From NCBI GenBank assembly GCA_900767325.1, contig CAAFYT010000001.1, positions 1-32,544 of the forward strand: 32,544 nucleotides of DNA, in the 5' to 3' direction. Source of the DNA: Kiritimatiellia bacterium. Its GTDB lineage: Bacteria > Verrucomicrobiota > Kiritimatiellia > RFP12 > UBA1067. The notes below the pieces were generated by a model. The model was not told where the DNA came from. It ran no database searches and saw nothing but the letters and a program-made list of their open reading frames with translations. Of this stretch, positions 16,719 to 26,080 are shown one piece after another. A program made the translations under genes and the position numbers. The stretch's first letter is position 1, and each line of letters begins with the position of its first letter.

Positions 16719-18005
16719 ATGAGTATGTGGAATAGAACGGCGGAGACGTTGAGTCGGGATGAATACGCGAAACTCCAGCTCGAAGGGCTGCAGAGATCGC
16801 TGCGGAGAGTCTGGGGAAACGAGTTCTACAGGAGTCGCCTCCAGGCGGGTGGAATGGGCTCTCCGGACGACATGACGTCATTGGATGATCTCCGACGCAT
16901 ACCGTTCTTTACGAAAGATGATTTTCGCGAAGCGTATCCGCTTAAGATGAACTGCGCTGCGCGCGCCGATTTGATGGAATTCCACATGTCTTCGGGTTCC
17001 ACGGGAACACCGGTCGTGATGGCGTACACGAAGAACGATCTTCTGCAGTGGGCGGAGTGCATGGCGCGGTGTTATGCGATGGCTGGGCTGGAGAAGGGCG
17101 ATGCGCTTCAGATCATGCCGACGTTCGGGCTCTTCAACGGCGGCTTCGGGTGCTACCATGGCGCGCGAAAGGCCCAGCTCTTCACCATTCCCGCCTCCAG
17201 CGGCAACACGGAGCGCCAAATTCGACTGATGAAGGATTTTCGCACCAAGGGCTTCGTTTCGGTCGTTTCCTACGTGCCGCGGCTCGTGGAGAAGCTCGAC
17301 GCCCTTCCCGACGGCGAACGCGACCTGCCGGATCTCAAGATCGGGATATTCGGGAGCGAGACGTTTTCCGACGAGACTCGTCGACGCATCGAGCAGCGTC
17401 TGGGCATTGAGTGCTTCGATATCTACGGTATGACGGAGACGGGTGGCATCGGTACGACGGGACAGGATTGCCGAGCGCATTGCGGGTTGCACGTATGGGA
17501 GGACCAGTACATCACCGAGATCATCGATCCGAAGACCGGCGAGGTTCTGCCTGATGGCGAGTACGGTGAGATCGTCTTCACCTCGCTGACTCGCGAGGCG
17601 ATGCCGATCATCCGCTATCGCACACATGACATCACGCGCATCCTCTCGCGCGAGAAATGTGCCTGCGGACGAACCTCGCTCCGCATCGATCGCATCACGG
17701 GGCGAACGGATGACATGCTGATCGTGAAGGGCGTGAACTTCTATCCGCGGCAGGTCGAGGAGGCATTGAAGGAGATTTCTGGCGTTAGGGACGAGTTCCA
17801 GATCATCCTAACGGAACGCAACGGCATGACGGATGTCACGATCAACGTGGAGGCTGACGCCGGTGTGACGGGCCACATGGTCGCGAAGCACCTACGCGAG
17901 CGGTTGGGCTTCCTGCCGAATGGCGATGTGTTTCCCGTCGGTTCGCTGCCACGCACGGAAGGCAAGGCGAAGCGCATCATCCGCAGGAAGCTTGGCGACG
18001 CATGA
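16719..18005 (+). CDS. Phenylacetate--CoA ligase family (AMP-forming)
   Basis: The 428-residue product belongs to the PaaK branch of the ANL adenylate-forming enzymes, which activate aryl acids to acyl-CoA through an acyl-adenylate. The phosphate-binding loop SSGSTGTPVV is at residues 91-100, FDIYGMTETGG at about residue 234, and a C-terminal lid with IVKGVNFYPRQVEE. The length is typical of PaaK (about 430-440). In anaerobic gut bacteria such enzymes activate phenylacetate or indoleacetate; no other phenylacetate-degradation gene is nearby, so a biosynthetic or salvage role is equally possible. The start has no Shine-Dalgarno and sits at the predicted transcription start; ATG 16725 is a close in-frame alternative. 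Confidence 0.9.
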   Translation: MSMWNRTAETLSRDEYAKLQLEGLQRSLRRVWGNEFYRSRLQAGGMGSPDDMTSLDDLRRIPFFTKDDFREAYPLKMNCAARADLMEFHMSSGSTGTPVVMAYTKNDLLQWAECMARCYAMAGLEKGDALQIMPTFGLFNGGFGCYHGARKAQLFTIPASSGNTERQIRLMKDFRTKGFVSVVSYVPRLVEKLDALPDGERDLPDLKIGIFGSETFSDETRRRIEQRLGIECFDIYGMTETGGIGTTGQDCRAHCGLHVWEDQYITEIIDPKTGEVLPDGEYGEIVFTSLTREAMPIIRYRTHDITRILSREKCACGRTSLRIDRITGRTDDMLIVKGVNFYPRQVEEALKEISGVRDEFQIILTERNGMTDVTINVEADAGVTGHMVAKHLRERLGFLPNGDVFPVGSLPRTEGKAKRIIRRKLGDA

Positions 18006-18952
18006 CGTCGGCAGTTTGCTTGCTGGCGGCGACGCTTTCGGCCGGAGGACTTGATGCGCTTGACGTCGATCTGCAGGCGGTGGTGGAGGTTCTGCCTTTG
18101 GCGGCGGAGGCCATTGAAATCCAGATTCGTGCAACCGAGCGTGAGGCGCGACATCAGGAGGAGTTGAGGCGGCGCGGTCTCGTGGAGCTGCCACCCTGCA
18201 ACGCCGATCGGTATGTGATGGACGTTGGTTCGTTCGGAAAGTTCGTTTTCGACGACTGGGGCGAACTCAGTATTGACCGGAGGTTCGTTACCGATGAGGA
18301 GATGCAGACCGTCCACGAGGTCGAGAAGTGGTTCCAGAAGTGGTTCGGCAAGGCGAAGCATGTCAATCCCGTGCGACCGAGGCCCGTCAAGTCGGTGCCG
18401 GTGTTTCGCGGTTTCGAAGATGCGCACTACCAGCGGCACGACGCATTGATCGCGCGTCTTGTGGCGGAGTTCAACGCCAACAAGCAGGCGTGGTGTGGCG
18501 GCACGGCGAGTCAGGCGCAAAGGATCGAGGATCTCGCGCCGGCGATGGTGAAGAGCCAGATGATCGAGGAGTCGGGTGGGCGGGATGCGAAGTCGCGTGC
18601 GGCGTGGGCGGTTGATCCTCTGCAGGTGAATGTTCCGGGGGATTGGGGCGCGGAGAAAGCGCTCGTGGGGCTCGTCAAACCTGAGAAGCGCAACGAGGGT
18701 ACGCTTGAGCAGAATGTCCGCGCGGGGATCATGTATTTGACGCGAAAGGGCTTCGGCGCGTCTGGGCGGCCTGCGGCGGACCGTCCCGAGGGGTGCTTCG
18801 ATGGCTGGCTTGAGGCGTATCGTCGCTACAACGGACGGCGTAGCATCACCGTGACGGATCGTTACTATTCGCATGAATACGCGGAGAAGATCCTGAAGCG
18901 GGCGGCGAAGCCGGACGAATTCGTGCCGATTGAGATCTTTCTAGCGGAATAA
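18002..18952 (+). CDS. Lytic transglycosylase-like (SLT domain) protein
   Basis: I recognise a C-terminal goose-lysozyme/SLT-like domain (from about residue 175): KSQMIEESGG with candidate catalytic Glu190, VDPLQVNVPGDW in the place of the usual GLMQ motif, QNVRAGIMYL, and EAYRRYNG near the end. This pattern fits enzymes that cleave peptidoglycan between MurNAc and GlcNAc. A short N-terminal hydrophobic stretch (residues 3-16) may be a signal peptide for the periplasm. Residues 20-170 are not recognised. The domain is divergent, so activity is an inference. The ATG overlaps the upstream stop as ATGA. The stop TAA (18950-18952) directly precedes the gltX promoter. Confidence 0.6.
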   Translation: MTSAVCLLAATLSAGGLDALDVDLQAVVEVLPLAAEAIEIQIRATEREARHQEELRRRGLVELPPCNADRYVMDVGSFGKFVFDDWGELSIDRRFVTDEEMQTVHEVEKWFQKWFGKAKHVNPVRPRPVKSVPVFRGFEDAHYQRHDALIARLVAEFNANKQAWCGGTASQAQRIEDLAPAMVKSQMIEESGGRDAKSRAAWAVDPLQVNVPGDWGAEKALVGLVKPEKRNEGTLEQNVRAGIMYLTRKGFGASGRPAADRPEGCFDGWLEAYRRYNGRRSITVTDRYYSHEYAEKILKRAAKPDEFVPIEIFLAE

Positions 18953-18954
18953 TA

Positions 18955-18963
18955 TGGTATAAT
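18955..18963 (+). promoter_or_regulatory. Extended -10 promoter of gltX
   Basis: TGGTATAAT lies three bases after the upstream stop codon. No good -35 is seen at 16-18 bases (TTGAGA at 18930-18935 is 22 bases away), as expected for an extended -10. The predicted transcription start is near 18970, only about three bases before the ATG at 18973. The GluRS N-terminus fixes that start codon firmly, so this is the clearest near-leaderless case in the window. Confidence 0.8.
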
Positions 18964-18972
18964 ATCACCATT

Positions 18973-20286
18973 ATGTCTGAAGTACGAGTTCGTTTTGCCC
19001 CATCCCCGACGGGGAAGGTTCACATCGGCAACATTCGCGCCGCCATCTACAACTGGCTGTATGCGCGTCACACGGGCGGCAAGTTCCTCCTGCGCATCGA
19101 GGATACAGACCTCGAACGCTCCACCCCAGAGGCCATTCAGGTGCTGATGGAGTGTATGCGTTGGTTACGGCTTGATTGGGACGAAGAGGTGTTTTACCAG
19201 ACGAAGAACGCATCGCACCACCTCGCGGTCGTCGATGAGCTCATAGCCTCCGGCCACGCCTATCGGTGCGAAAAGACCTCGCGCGACGGCAAGACGGGAA
19301 CCGTCGTCATGTTCCGTATGCCCAAGGAAGGTGTGATCGAATACGATGACATCGTCAAGGGACATATGGCGAAGAGGGCCGAGGACATCCCCGACTTTGC
19401 GATCGTCCGCTCCGATGGTTCGCCGATCTTTCACATTGCCAACGTGGTGGACGACATCGATCAGCGCATTACGCACATCATCCGTGGCGACGACCATGTC
19501 GAGAACACGTTCAAGCACATCTGCATCTTTCGGGCGCTGGGCGCGGATGTGCCGAAGTACGGTCATCTCTCGATGATCGTCAATGCGCAGGGCAAACCCT
19601 ATTCGAAACGCGACGGTGCGGCGTTCGTGGGTGAGTTTCGTGACGCGGGCTACCTTCCCGATGCGCTCTTCAACTATCTTCTCCTTTTGGGCTGGAATCC
19701 GGGGGACGAGCGCGAAGTTCTGACGCGCGAGGAGATGGTGTGTCTCTTCGAGCTCGAGAAAGTACACGTCACGGCGGCGAAGTTCGACCTCAAGAAACTC
19801 CAGTGGATGAACGGCGAGTACGTGAAGCGCCTGCCACGCGAAGAGTTCAGGGCAGCGCTTGTGAGAAGTGTCGAGCAGGCCGGTCTTTCGACGGCCGGAG
19901 TGGATCTTGAGTATCTTTGCGACCAACTCCAGGTTCGGACGAAGTTTCTCTCTGACATGCCGGACAACTGTGTCTTTCTCTTCTCCGAGGACTATCCTTT
20001 CGACGAGAAGGCCGTTGAGAAGCGACTCAAGAAGGATGGTGCGAAGGAGACACTGTTTGATCTCGTTCGCCGTTTCGGCGCGGTTGCGGAGTGGAAGGCG
20101 GGGGCGTTGGAGGCGGTCGTGAAGGAACTTTCGCAGGGCGCGGGCATGGGGCCGTGGGTGCATCCCATCCGCGTGGCGGTATCGGGGCGTGGCGAAGGAA
20201 TCGGTCTTTTCGAAATGCTTCAGCTTCTGGGGCGCGAGCGGACGCTGGCGCGCCTGGAGCGGGCGGCAAGAGAGAAATGCATATGA
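18973..20286 (+). CDS. gltX: Glutamyl-tRNA synthetase
   Basis: This class I synthetase charges tRNA(Glu), or tRNA(Gln) in the indirect pathway. The N-terminus shows FAPSPTGKVHIGN (HIGH-type motif, residues 8-20), then LLRIEDTDLERS and the KMSKS equivalent YSKRDG around residue 211. The anticodon-binding helical domain follows. At 437 residues it is a little shorter than the usual 460-490. Its stop overlaps the next gene as ATGA. Carrying a glycosidase, a protease and lpxB behind gltX in one apparent unit is unusual. Confidence 0.96.
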   Translation: MSEVRVRFAPSPTGKVHIGNIRAAIYNWLYARHTGGKFLLRIEDTDLERSTPEAIQVLMECMRWLRLDWDEEVFYQTKNASHHLAVVDELIASGHAYRCEKTSRDGKTGTVVMFRMPKEGVIEYDDIVKGHMAKRAEDIPDFAIVRSDGSPIFHIANVVDDIDQRITHIIRGDDHVENTFKHICIFRALGADVPKYGHLSMIVNAQGKPYSKRDGAAFVGEFRDAGYLPDALFNYLLLLGWNPGDEREVLTREEMVCLFELEKVHVTAAKFDLKKLQWMNGEYVKRLPREEFRAALVRSVEQAGLSTAGVDLEYLCDQLQVRTKFLSDMPDNCVFLFSEDYPFDEKAVEKRLKKDGAKETLFDLVRRFGAVAEWKAGALEAVVKELSQGAGMGPWVHPIRVAVSGRGEGIGLFEMLQLLGRERTLARLERAAREKCI

Positions 20287-21731
20287 TGGGGCTCTTGGTG
20301 CTGGCGGCGGCGGTGACTCTCTCGCCGCAAGGCGAGAAGGATATGACTGACGCGCTGAAGGGTGCTGTGCGGAGCAATGTCGTGATCAAGCTTGCCGAAG
20401 GAACGTACCACTTCTTCGACACTTCGGCGACAAAGGATGTTTTCTACGTCTCCAATCACGACCAGCCGAATCCGCGCACCGTGCAGTTGCCGCTTACGAA
20501 CGTCACCAACCTGACGATCAAAGGCGAGGGCAAGGGCGCAAAGTTCATGTTCCACGGGGAGTCGATGGGTATCCTCGTGCGTGACACCGAAAAGGTGCAG
20601 CTTGAGAATATTTCGCTCGATTGGGCGGAGCCTACGGTTAGCGAATTTCGCGTTGGAACGGGTTGGATGGTGAAGGGCTGCTACGGTGAGGCGCCGATTA
20701 GAATGGTATGGGATGGTGCAACGAAATCGATCAAGCCTGGTACGGGCGATGCGTTCAACGAGTCGAAGGCGGTGGAGGGCGATACCATCTCCTACCGTAG
20801 TGGGGCGCGTCCCGAACCGGCGATTTGCCTCTACCGCGCCTCGAAGACGGTGCTGAAGAACATAGTCATCCACTCTGCGCACGGCATGGGTCTTCTCGGT
20901 CAGCGCTCGAAGGATGTCGCCATACTCGGTGGAGGAGTCTATCCGCGCGAGGGCAGCGTTTGCTCCACGACGGCCGATGCGACGCACTTTTCGAACTGCC
21001 GTGGCAAGATCGTCTGCAAGGGCGCGCGCTTCGCGGGAATGATGGATGACGCGATCAACGTGCATTCGACCTGTCTGCGCATCGAGGAAAAGCTCGCCGA
21101 CAACAAGATTCGCTGCCGCTATATGCACGGCCAATCGATCGGCTTCGAGGTGTTCGCTAAGGGCGAGAAGCTGCGCTTTATCCGTGCTGAGACGCTGGAG
21201 AACGGCCCAGAGGTGAGGGTCGTGGCGGTGGAGATGCCCGATCCGCGGACGGCGATCATCACGCTCAAGGATGGTGCGGCGCTGAAGGAGTATGCCGTGG
21301 GCGATGCTGTCGAGAACGCGGATTGGCAGCCATCCGTCGTATTTTCCGGCAACTGGGTGGGGCGCAACCGTGCGCGCGGCACGCTTTTCACCACGCCCAA
21401 GCCGGTGTTGATCGAGAATAACACCTTTGACCACGTCTCCGGTACGGCGATTCTCCTCGCCGGCGATGCCTCGGGCTGGTTCGAGTCGGGTGCTTGCCGC
21501 GATGTCACCATTCAGAACAACCGATTCATCGATTGCCTTACCTCATCGTACCAGTTTTGTACGGCGGTGATTACTGCGTATCCTATGGTGCGCAACCTGA
21601 AGGAGCAGAAGCGCCCCTATCATGGTAATATCACCGTGAAGAACAACGAGTTTAGGTGCCCAGGGGCGAAGCTACAGTCGTGGATCTCGACCGAGAATGT
21701 GGTCTGGAGGGAGAATAAGGAGATGAAATGA
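20283..21731 (+). CDS. GH110-like alpha-1,3-galactosidase, parallel beta-helix
   Basis: The 482-residue product has the features of glycoside hydrolase family 110 (alpha-1,3-galactosidases, some acting on blood-group B antigen and other host glycans). Visible family-like elements are VSNHDQPNPRTV, ENISLDWAEPTVSEF, FSNCRGKIVCKGARF, MMDDAINVHST (Asp255, Asp256 probably in the active site), NRARGTLFTTPKPVLIENN and LLAGDASGWFESGACRDVTIQNN. A short hydrophobic N-terminus suggests export. At 482 residues it is shorter than most members (about 600), lacking extra C-terminal domains. The start at 20283 overlaps gltX (ATGA); ATG 20277 is in frame as an alternative. A generic beta-helix protein is the fallback reading. 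Confidence 0.68.
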   Translation: MMGLLVLAAAVTLSPQGEKDMTDALKGAVRSNVVIKLAEGTYHFFDTSATKDVFYVSNHDQPNPRTVQLPLTNVTNLTIKGEGKGAKFMFHGESMGILVRDTEKVQLENISLDWAEPTVSEFRVGTGWMVKGCYGEAPIRMVWDGATKSIKPGTGDAFNESKAVEGDTISYRSGARPEPAICLYRASKTVLKNIVIHSAHGMGLLGQRSKDVAILGGGVYPREGSVCSTTADATHFSNCRGKIVCKGARFAGMMDDAINVHSTCLRIEEKLADNKIRCRYMHGQSIGFEVFAKGEKLRFIRAETLENGPEVRVVAVEMPDPRTAIITLKDGAALKEYAVGDAVENADWQPSVVFSGNWVGRNRARGTLFTTPKPVLIENNTFDHVSGTAILLAGDASGWFESGACRDVTIQNNRFIDCLTSSYQFCTAVITAYPMVRNLKEQKRPYHGNITVKNNEFRCPGAKLQSWISTENVVWRENKEMK

Positions 21732-24700
21732 AAGCCGCAGTTCTGATGTTCCTGTCCCTTGCGTTGGCGTTGGGGCTTGAGGCGAGGGTCGACTTCGCCA
21801 CGCGGAACATCGACTGGGGCGAGGTGGCGGAGGAGGCGGTCGTGCGGAGCGAGAGCGCTGCGCCGTCCACGGGGCAATCGTTCTTTTCGGTCGGCGGGGG
21901 GTCTATCGAGATTCGCGAGACGCGCACGCTAACCCTTGAAAGCGGTATGAAAATCCGCATTACCGAGCGAATGGAGGATGCGGGTGGTGGCGAGACCAAC
22001 CGCGTCTTCGAGAGCGGTGAACAACTTTTTGAACTGTCGGTTGTGTCGGATGAGGCGCATATCGAGGCGGTGATTGCGGCCTTATCTGATGAGGGATGCC
22101 GGATTCTTCGTCGATATGGACAAAAAGGAACGATCCTGCGCGTTTTGGTGCCGCAGCAGGGCGTCGAGGAGACCAATGCGATCATTGCGCGCCTCGGTGC
22201 GGTTGGCGCGAGATCGGCGGCGCGAAGCCCGGTAAACTTCAACGTGCCGCTTGTCGTCTCGTCCGCTCCGTCCGCCACGCCGAATGATCCGCTTTTCGAT
22301 CGGCAATGGGCGCTTGAAAAGGCGGGGGTTCTGGAGGTTTGGAGAAAGGGGTTCTTCGGCTACCCGAACATTCCCTGCGCCGTGTTCGACACGGGCTGCC
22401 ATCTCACGCACGAAGATCTGCAGGGCAATGTCCATACGCGTGTCTCGGCGCTCAACTCCGATCCCGATCCAGAAGATCACCATGGCCACGGTTCGCATTG
22501 CCTCGGTATCATGGGGGCCGATTCGAACAATGCGAAGGGCGTTGCTGGCGCTGGCCAGATCGCCAACCTGACCTCGATTCGCGGGCCGATTAGCTACTGG
22601 CAGGAAGGCGATTCAATTCTTGATGGCTTTCAGTATGCTCTGGATAACGGCATTCGGATCGTTTCGTGTTCTTTCGGATCGTATGGCTACGACGCCGCCG
22701 AGGAAGCGCTGATTGCGGACTATGGCAAGGCGGGCGGGCTTGTTGTGGTTGCGGCCGGCAACGATGGCAACGACAACGATCGGTTGGGCACGTATCCTGC
22801 GGCGTTCAATTGCGATAATATTCTTACGGTGGTTGCGACCAATGAGAATGACGAACCCGCCAATCTCGCGGCAAATGGCTGGGCGACGAGTTTCGGCGCC
22901 TTGACCGCCGACATCGGCGCGCCGGGTACGGACATCTATTCCTGCACGAAGGACTCCAATCAGTCCTACGAGGCGTGGAGCGGAACTTCGATGGCAACGC
23001 CGCTCGTCGCGGCGTGTGCGGCGTTCGTGTGGGAGCGTAATCCAAGCTGGGGGCCGCTTGACGTGAAACGCCGGCTCATGAGCACTGCCGATCGATTGCC
23101 GTCGCTAATCGGTCTTTGCCAGAGCGGGGCGCGCATCAATCTCGCGCGCGCCCTCGACGAAACGACGGGCTATGTGTCGATCGAGCCGTTCGCAGTTAAG
23201 GTTGTAAACACGGGCGAGACGCTGGACGTGGAAATTCGTAGTGAGGTGGTGGACGAGATTTTGCTTACGCTCTATGATCGCGCCGGCGTTGTGCAGGATG
23301 CTCGGCGGTGCATGGTGGGCGCGGGCGGCGTGACGCACCTCGACTATGCAATGACGCCGGAAATGATTGGCCGCGGTTGGTATTTCAAGGCGCAGGGCTT
23401 GAAAAATGGTGAGGCGGTAGAAGATGCCTTCGCCTATTCGATGCGCTTCAGGGTGAAGAATCCTGCGCACGAAGAGACGATTAATGTTCGCCTCTCGAGC
23501 GCGCGTCCGCTCGATGCGAATCGCTTCGCCATTTCGTTCTCCGTCAGTGATGCGGAATTTGTCAGTGGAGCGATTGAGGGGCTTTATGAGGATGATGAGG
23601 GGTCGCCTGTTTGGTTTGAAGATGCGCTCATTTTCATTGATGAGCCGGTGAAGGCCGGCGTGGAGCGCACGATGGTCGTTTCGCTTCAGGGTAAGGGTTG
23701 GATGAATGGTCAGGATTACCGCATCCTTATCTATGATGCGGATGATCCAGATGTGCGCGGCTACTCGGAGGTCTTTACCTTTGACCGCTCCAACGGCTCG
23801 GTCTTCCTTCTGCCCGGTGAGCCCGCTGATCGCGGCAATCCCTCGGCTGGCGGCACGGGGGAGTGGAAGGGCGAGTATCGTGTTGGTGAGGAAATGCGAC
23901 TGTCGTTCCGCCTCCCCACGACTTCACTCTACTGGCTTTACCTCGTCGACGAAGAGCGCGACGAGATCGTGCTTTTGAAGGAGATATGGGTGAACATCTT
24001 GGTGGATGGCTTCATCGACAGCCCATGGCGCGCGTTTGACTGGACGATTCCCGATCAGTTCGCGGGCCGCAAGCACCTCTACCTCTACTTTTACGATGCC
24101 TTTAATACCGACCTTCACGATCGAAGCGAATGCTTTGATGTCTTGCCGCGCGCGGATGGCGAAGTTGCGCCGCCCTATTGGGAGGCGCTTGGCGACAAAT
24201 CGCGGGGCGAGTACGTGACGAATGGACAATGGACGCCGCAGAAAATCGAGGGCGAATGGGCGATGAAGGCGTGCTGGGTGAATCCCGGCGAGGAAGGGTG
24301 CTTCGAGGCGCTCGTCTCGGGTCCGCGCACGATTGAATTCGACGTGATGAACGCCGACCCTGAAACCTCGCGAGGACGATTCTCGCTCGCGTATACGACC
24401 TTCCCCGTGATGAAAGACAACCATTGGGAGGAGCTTGCAACCTGGGCGGGCAGTGTCGGCGGCTGGCAGCATGTTGTCGCGCGTGACCTGCCGGATGGGA
24501 AAGATTGGGTCGTGCGCTGGAAATGGACGCGCGAGAAGAACGAGGGATGGGGGGCAAATGAGCCGCCGCTTCGCTTTTACCTTCGCAATCTCCATCTGGC
24601 GGAGAAGCTCGATTCGCTGAAGCTGAAGCTCGATTCGAAAGGTTTGGCGACGATTTCGCCCATGCCGCTCTATCCGACGAATGTTTACTGGACGGTTGAC

Positions 24701-26080
24701 GGAAATGAGCCGACTGAGAATTCGCGGCGCTGGCTGACGTTGCTGAACGCTAATTTTGTTGAGTGCGGCGAATCCATCGAATTTCCGCGCTCGGTGATTC
24801 TCAAGGCCAAGGCGTTCGCGTCCGGCTACGAGCCGAGCGATACGGCCACGGTGATTCATTTCGCGCCCGAGGTCGCGGAGGACGGTGCGCTTCTCGTTTC
24901 GTCCGTGGCCGATCTCATCGCCTTTTCGCAGGAAGTCTCGAACGGTAATACCTTCGAGGGAAAGATTCTGCGGCTCAAGAACGACATCGATATGAAGGGG
25001 TACGACTACGAGACGCCGGGCGGCGAGTCGATAACCTATTACGAAGATACGTTCAACGATGGAGAATACAAGGTGTGGCATCATTCCGTGCCGTTCCTCG
25101 GCGCGTTCGACGGCGCGGGTCACGCGATTCACAACATGCGAATATTGCCGCATTACGGCGTTACGGAGGACTTCGGTTCGCTCGGCTTCATCGGCATGTT
25201 GGGCGATGGCGCTTCTCTCGCCAATCTGACGCTCGTTAGACCCGTGGTGGATGCTGTTGGATTTATGACCGTTGCGGGTACGCTCGTCGGTGCAAACTGG
25301 GGCAAGGTTTCAAACTGCACGGTGTACGATGCTTCATTCCGCGTGGTTGGAGCCGATCATGTGCACACGCTTGTCGGCTGGATCGCCGGCAAGGGTGAGG
25401 GCGGCGCGGGCGAGGTTGTCAATACGCAGGAGAGGATCGGCGGCGCGCCGGCGTTCGTGCCGTCGGGAGCGCCAAGCGGCATGGACTACCCCGAACGACC
25501 CGCCCCGGCTGCACCTAGCCCGGAGTTTTATTTTGTTACGCTCGATTGGGAGCCGAATTATTTTCCGGATGGTGGCAAGATCGATATGCAATTCCCTCTG
25601 AGCGACCGAATGCAGCTTCGCGTTCCCGCGCATGGTGAGTGGGAAGTCCGCTATACGCTCGACGGAAGCGAGCCAAACGAGGACTCAACGCTTTACGAGG
25701 GTGAGTTTCTCCTGCCCGGAAGTTGTGTCGTTAAGGCCAGAACATTTGCGCGCGATTATGCGCCGAGCCAGGTTTCGTCGATTCGGTGCGTCTTGAATAT
25801 GGATGGATTGACGAGGGAGGAGCGCGCTGGCTATGTTGCGAAGCTGTCGGTTTTGGGCGGCAAAAAGGTTTCGGGTACATATTGGCTTGAGGATTTTGTC
25901 GTGCGTGCCGATGCGCCGCCGAAAGGGTATCGCTTTTCGCATTGGAAAGTCACGGGGCCGCTGGTACTCGATGATTACACCTCGCCAGAGATTGTCTTTA
26001 AATGGTGGCAGGGCGCGAGCGAAGTTATTTTGGAGGCAGTGTTCACGAGAAGCGGAAAGGTCAAGGTGCTGTTCAAATGA
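21728..26080 (+). CDS. Secreted multidomain S8 subtilisin-family peptidase
   Basis: The 1450-residue product starts with a signal peptide (residues 1-19) and a propeptide-like region. The subtilase domain spans about 185-480 with Asp221 (VFDTG), His254 (HGHGSHCLG), Asn345 (AAGNDGND) and Ser421 (GTSMATP), so the catalytic set is complete. Beyond it are beta-rich regions and two chitobiase C-terminal-like modules (YWTVDGNEPTENS about 985; YTLDGSEPNEDSTLY about 1305), with a GLUG-like stretch between them (about 1058-1200, FLGAFDGAGHAIHNMRI) and a final module with GYRFSHWKV. Such tails usually mediate carbohydrate or surface binding. AAGGAG is five bases before the ATG, which overlaps the glycosidase stop (ATGA). 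Extracellular or surface proteolysis of host or dietary proteins is inferred. Confidence 0.9.
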   Translation: MKAAVLMFLSLALALGLEARVDFATRNIDWGEVAEEAVVRSESAAPSTGQSFFSVGGGSIEIRETRTLTLESGMKIRITERMEDAGGGETNRVFESGEQLFELSVVSDEAHIEAVIAALSDEGCRILRRYGQKGTILRVLVPQQGVEETNAIIARLGAVGARSAARSPVNFNVPLVVSSAPSATPNDPLFDRQWALEKAGVLEVWRKGFFGYPNIPCAVFDTGCHLTHEDLQGNVHTRVSALNSDPDPEDHHGHGSHCLGIMGADSNNAKGVAGAGQIANLTSIRGPISYWQEGDSILDGFQYALDNGIRIVSCSFGSYGYDAAEEALIADYGKAGGLVVVAAGNDGNDNDRLGTYPAAFNCDNILTVVATNENDEPANLAANGWATSFGALTADIGAPGTDIYSCTKDSNQSYEAWSGTSMATPLVAACAAFVWERNPSWGPLDVKRRLMSTADRLPSLIGLCQSGARINLARALDETTGYVSIEPFAVKVVNTGETLDVEIRSEVVDEILLTLYDRAGVVQDARRCMVGAGGVTHLDYAMTPEMIGRGWYFKAQGLKNGEAVEDAFAYSMRFRVKNPAHEETINVRLSSARPLDANRFAISFSVSDAEFVSGAIEGLYEDDEGSPVWFEDALIFIDEPVKAGVERTMVVSLQGKGWMNGQDYRILIYDADDPDVRGYSEVFTFDRSNGSVFLLPGEPADRGNPSAGGTGEWKGEYRVGEEMRLSFRLPTTSLYWLYLVDEERDEIVLLKEIWVNILVDGFIDSPWRAFDWTIPDQFAGRKHLYLYFYDAFNTDLHDRSECFDVLPRADGEVAPPYWEALGDKSRGEYVTNGQWTPQKIEGEWAMKACWVNPGEEGCFEALVSGPRTIEFDVMNADPETSRGRFSLAYTTFPVMKDNHWEELATWAGSVGGWQHVVARDLPDGKDWVVRWKWTREKNEGWGANEPPLRFYLRNLHLAEKLDSLKLKLDSKGLATISPMPLYPTNVYWTVDGNEPTENSRRWLTLLNANFVECGESIEFPRSVILKAKAFASGYEPSDTATVIHFAPEVAEDGALLVSSVADLIAFSQEVSNGNTFEGKILRLKNDIDMKGYDYETPGGESITYYEDTFNDGEYKVWHHSVPFLGAFDGAGHAIHNMRILPHYGVTEDFGSLGFIGMLGDGASLANLTLVRPVVDAVGFMTVAGTLVGANWGKVSNCTVYDASFRVVGADHVHTLVGWIAGKGEGGAGEVVNTQERIGGAPAFVPSGAPSGMDYPERPAPAAPSPEFYFVTLDWEPNYFPDGGKIDMQFPLSDRMQLRVPAHGEWEVRYTLDGSEPNEDSTLYEGEFLLPGSCVVKARTFARDYAPSQVSSIRCVLNMDGLTREERAGYVAKLSVLGGKKVSGTYWLEDFVVRADAPPKGYRFSHWKVTGPLVLDDYTSPEIVFKWWQGASEVILEAVFTRSGKVKVLFK

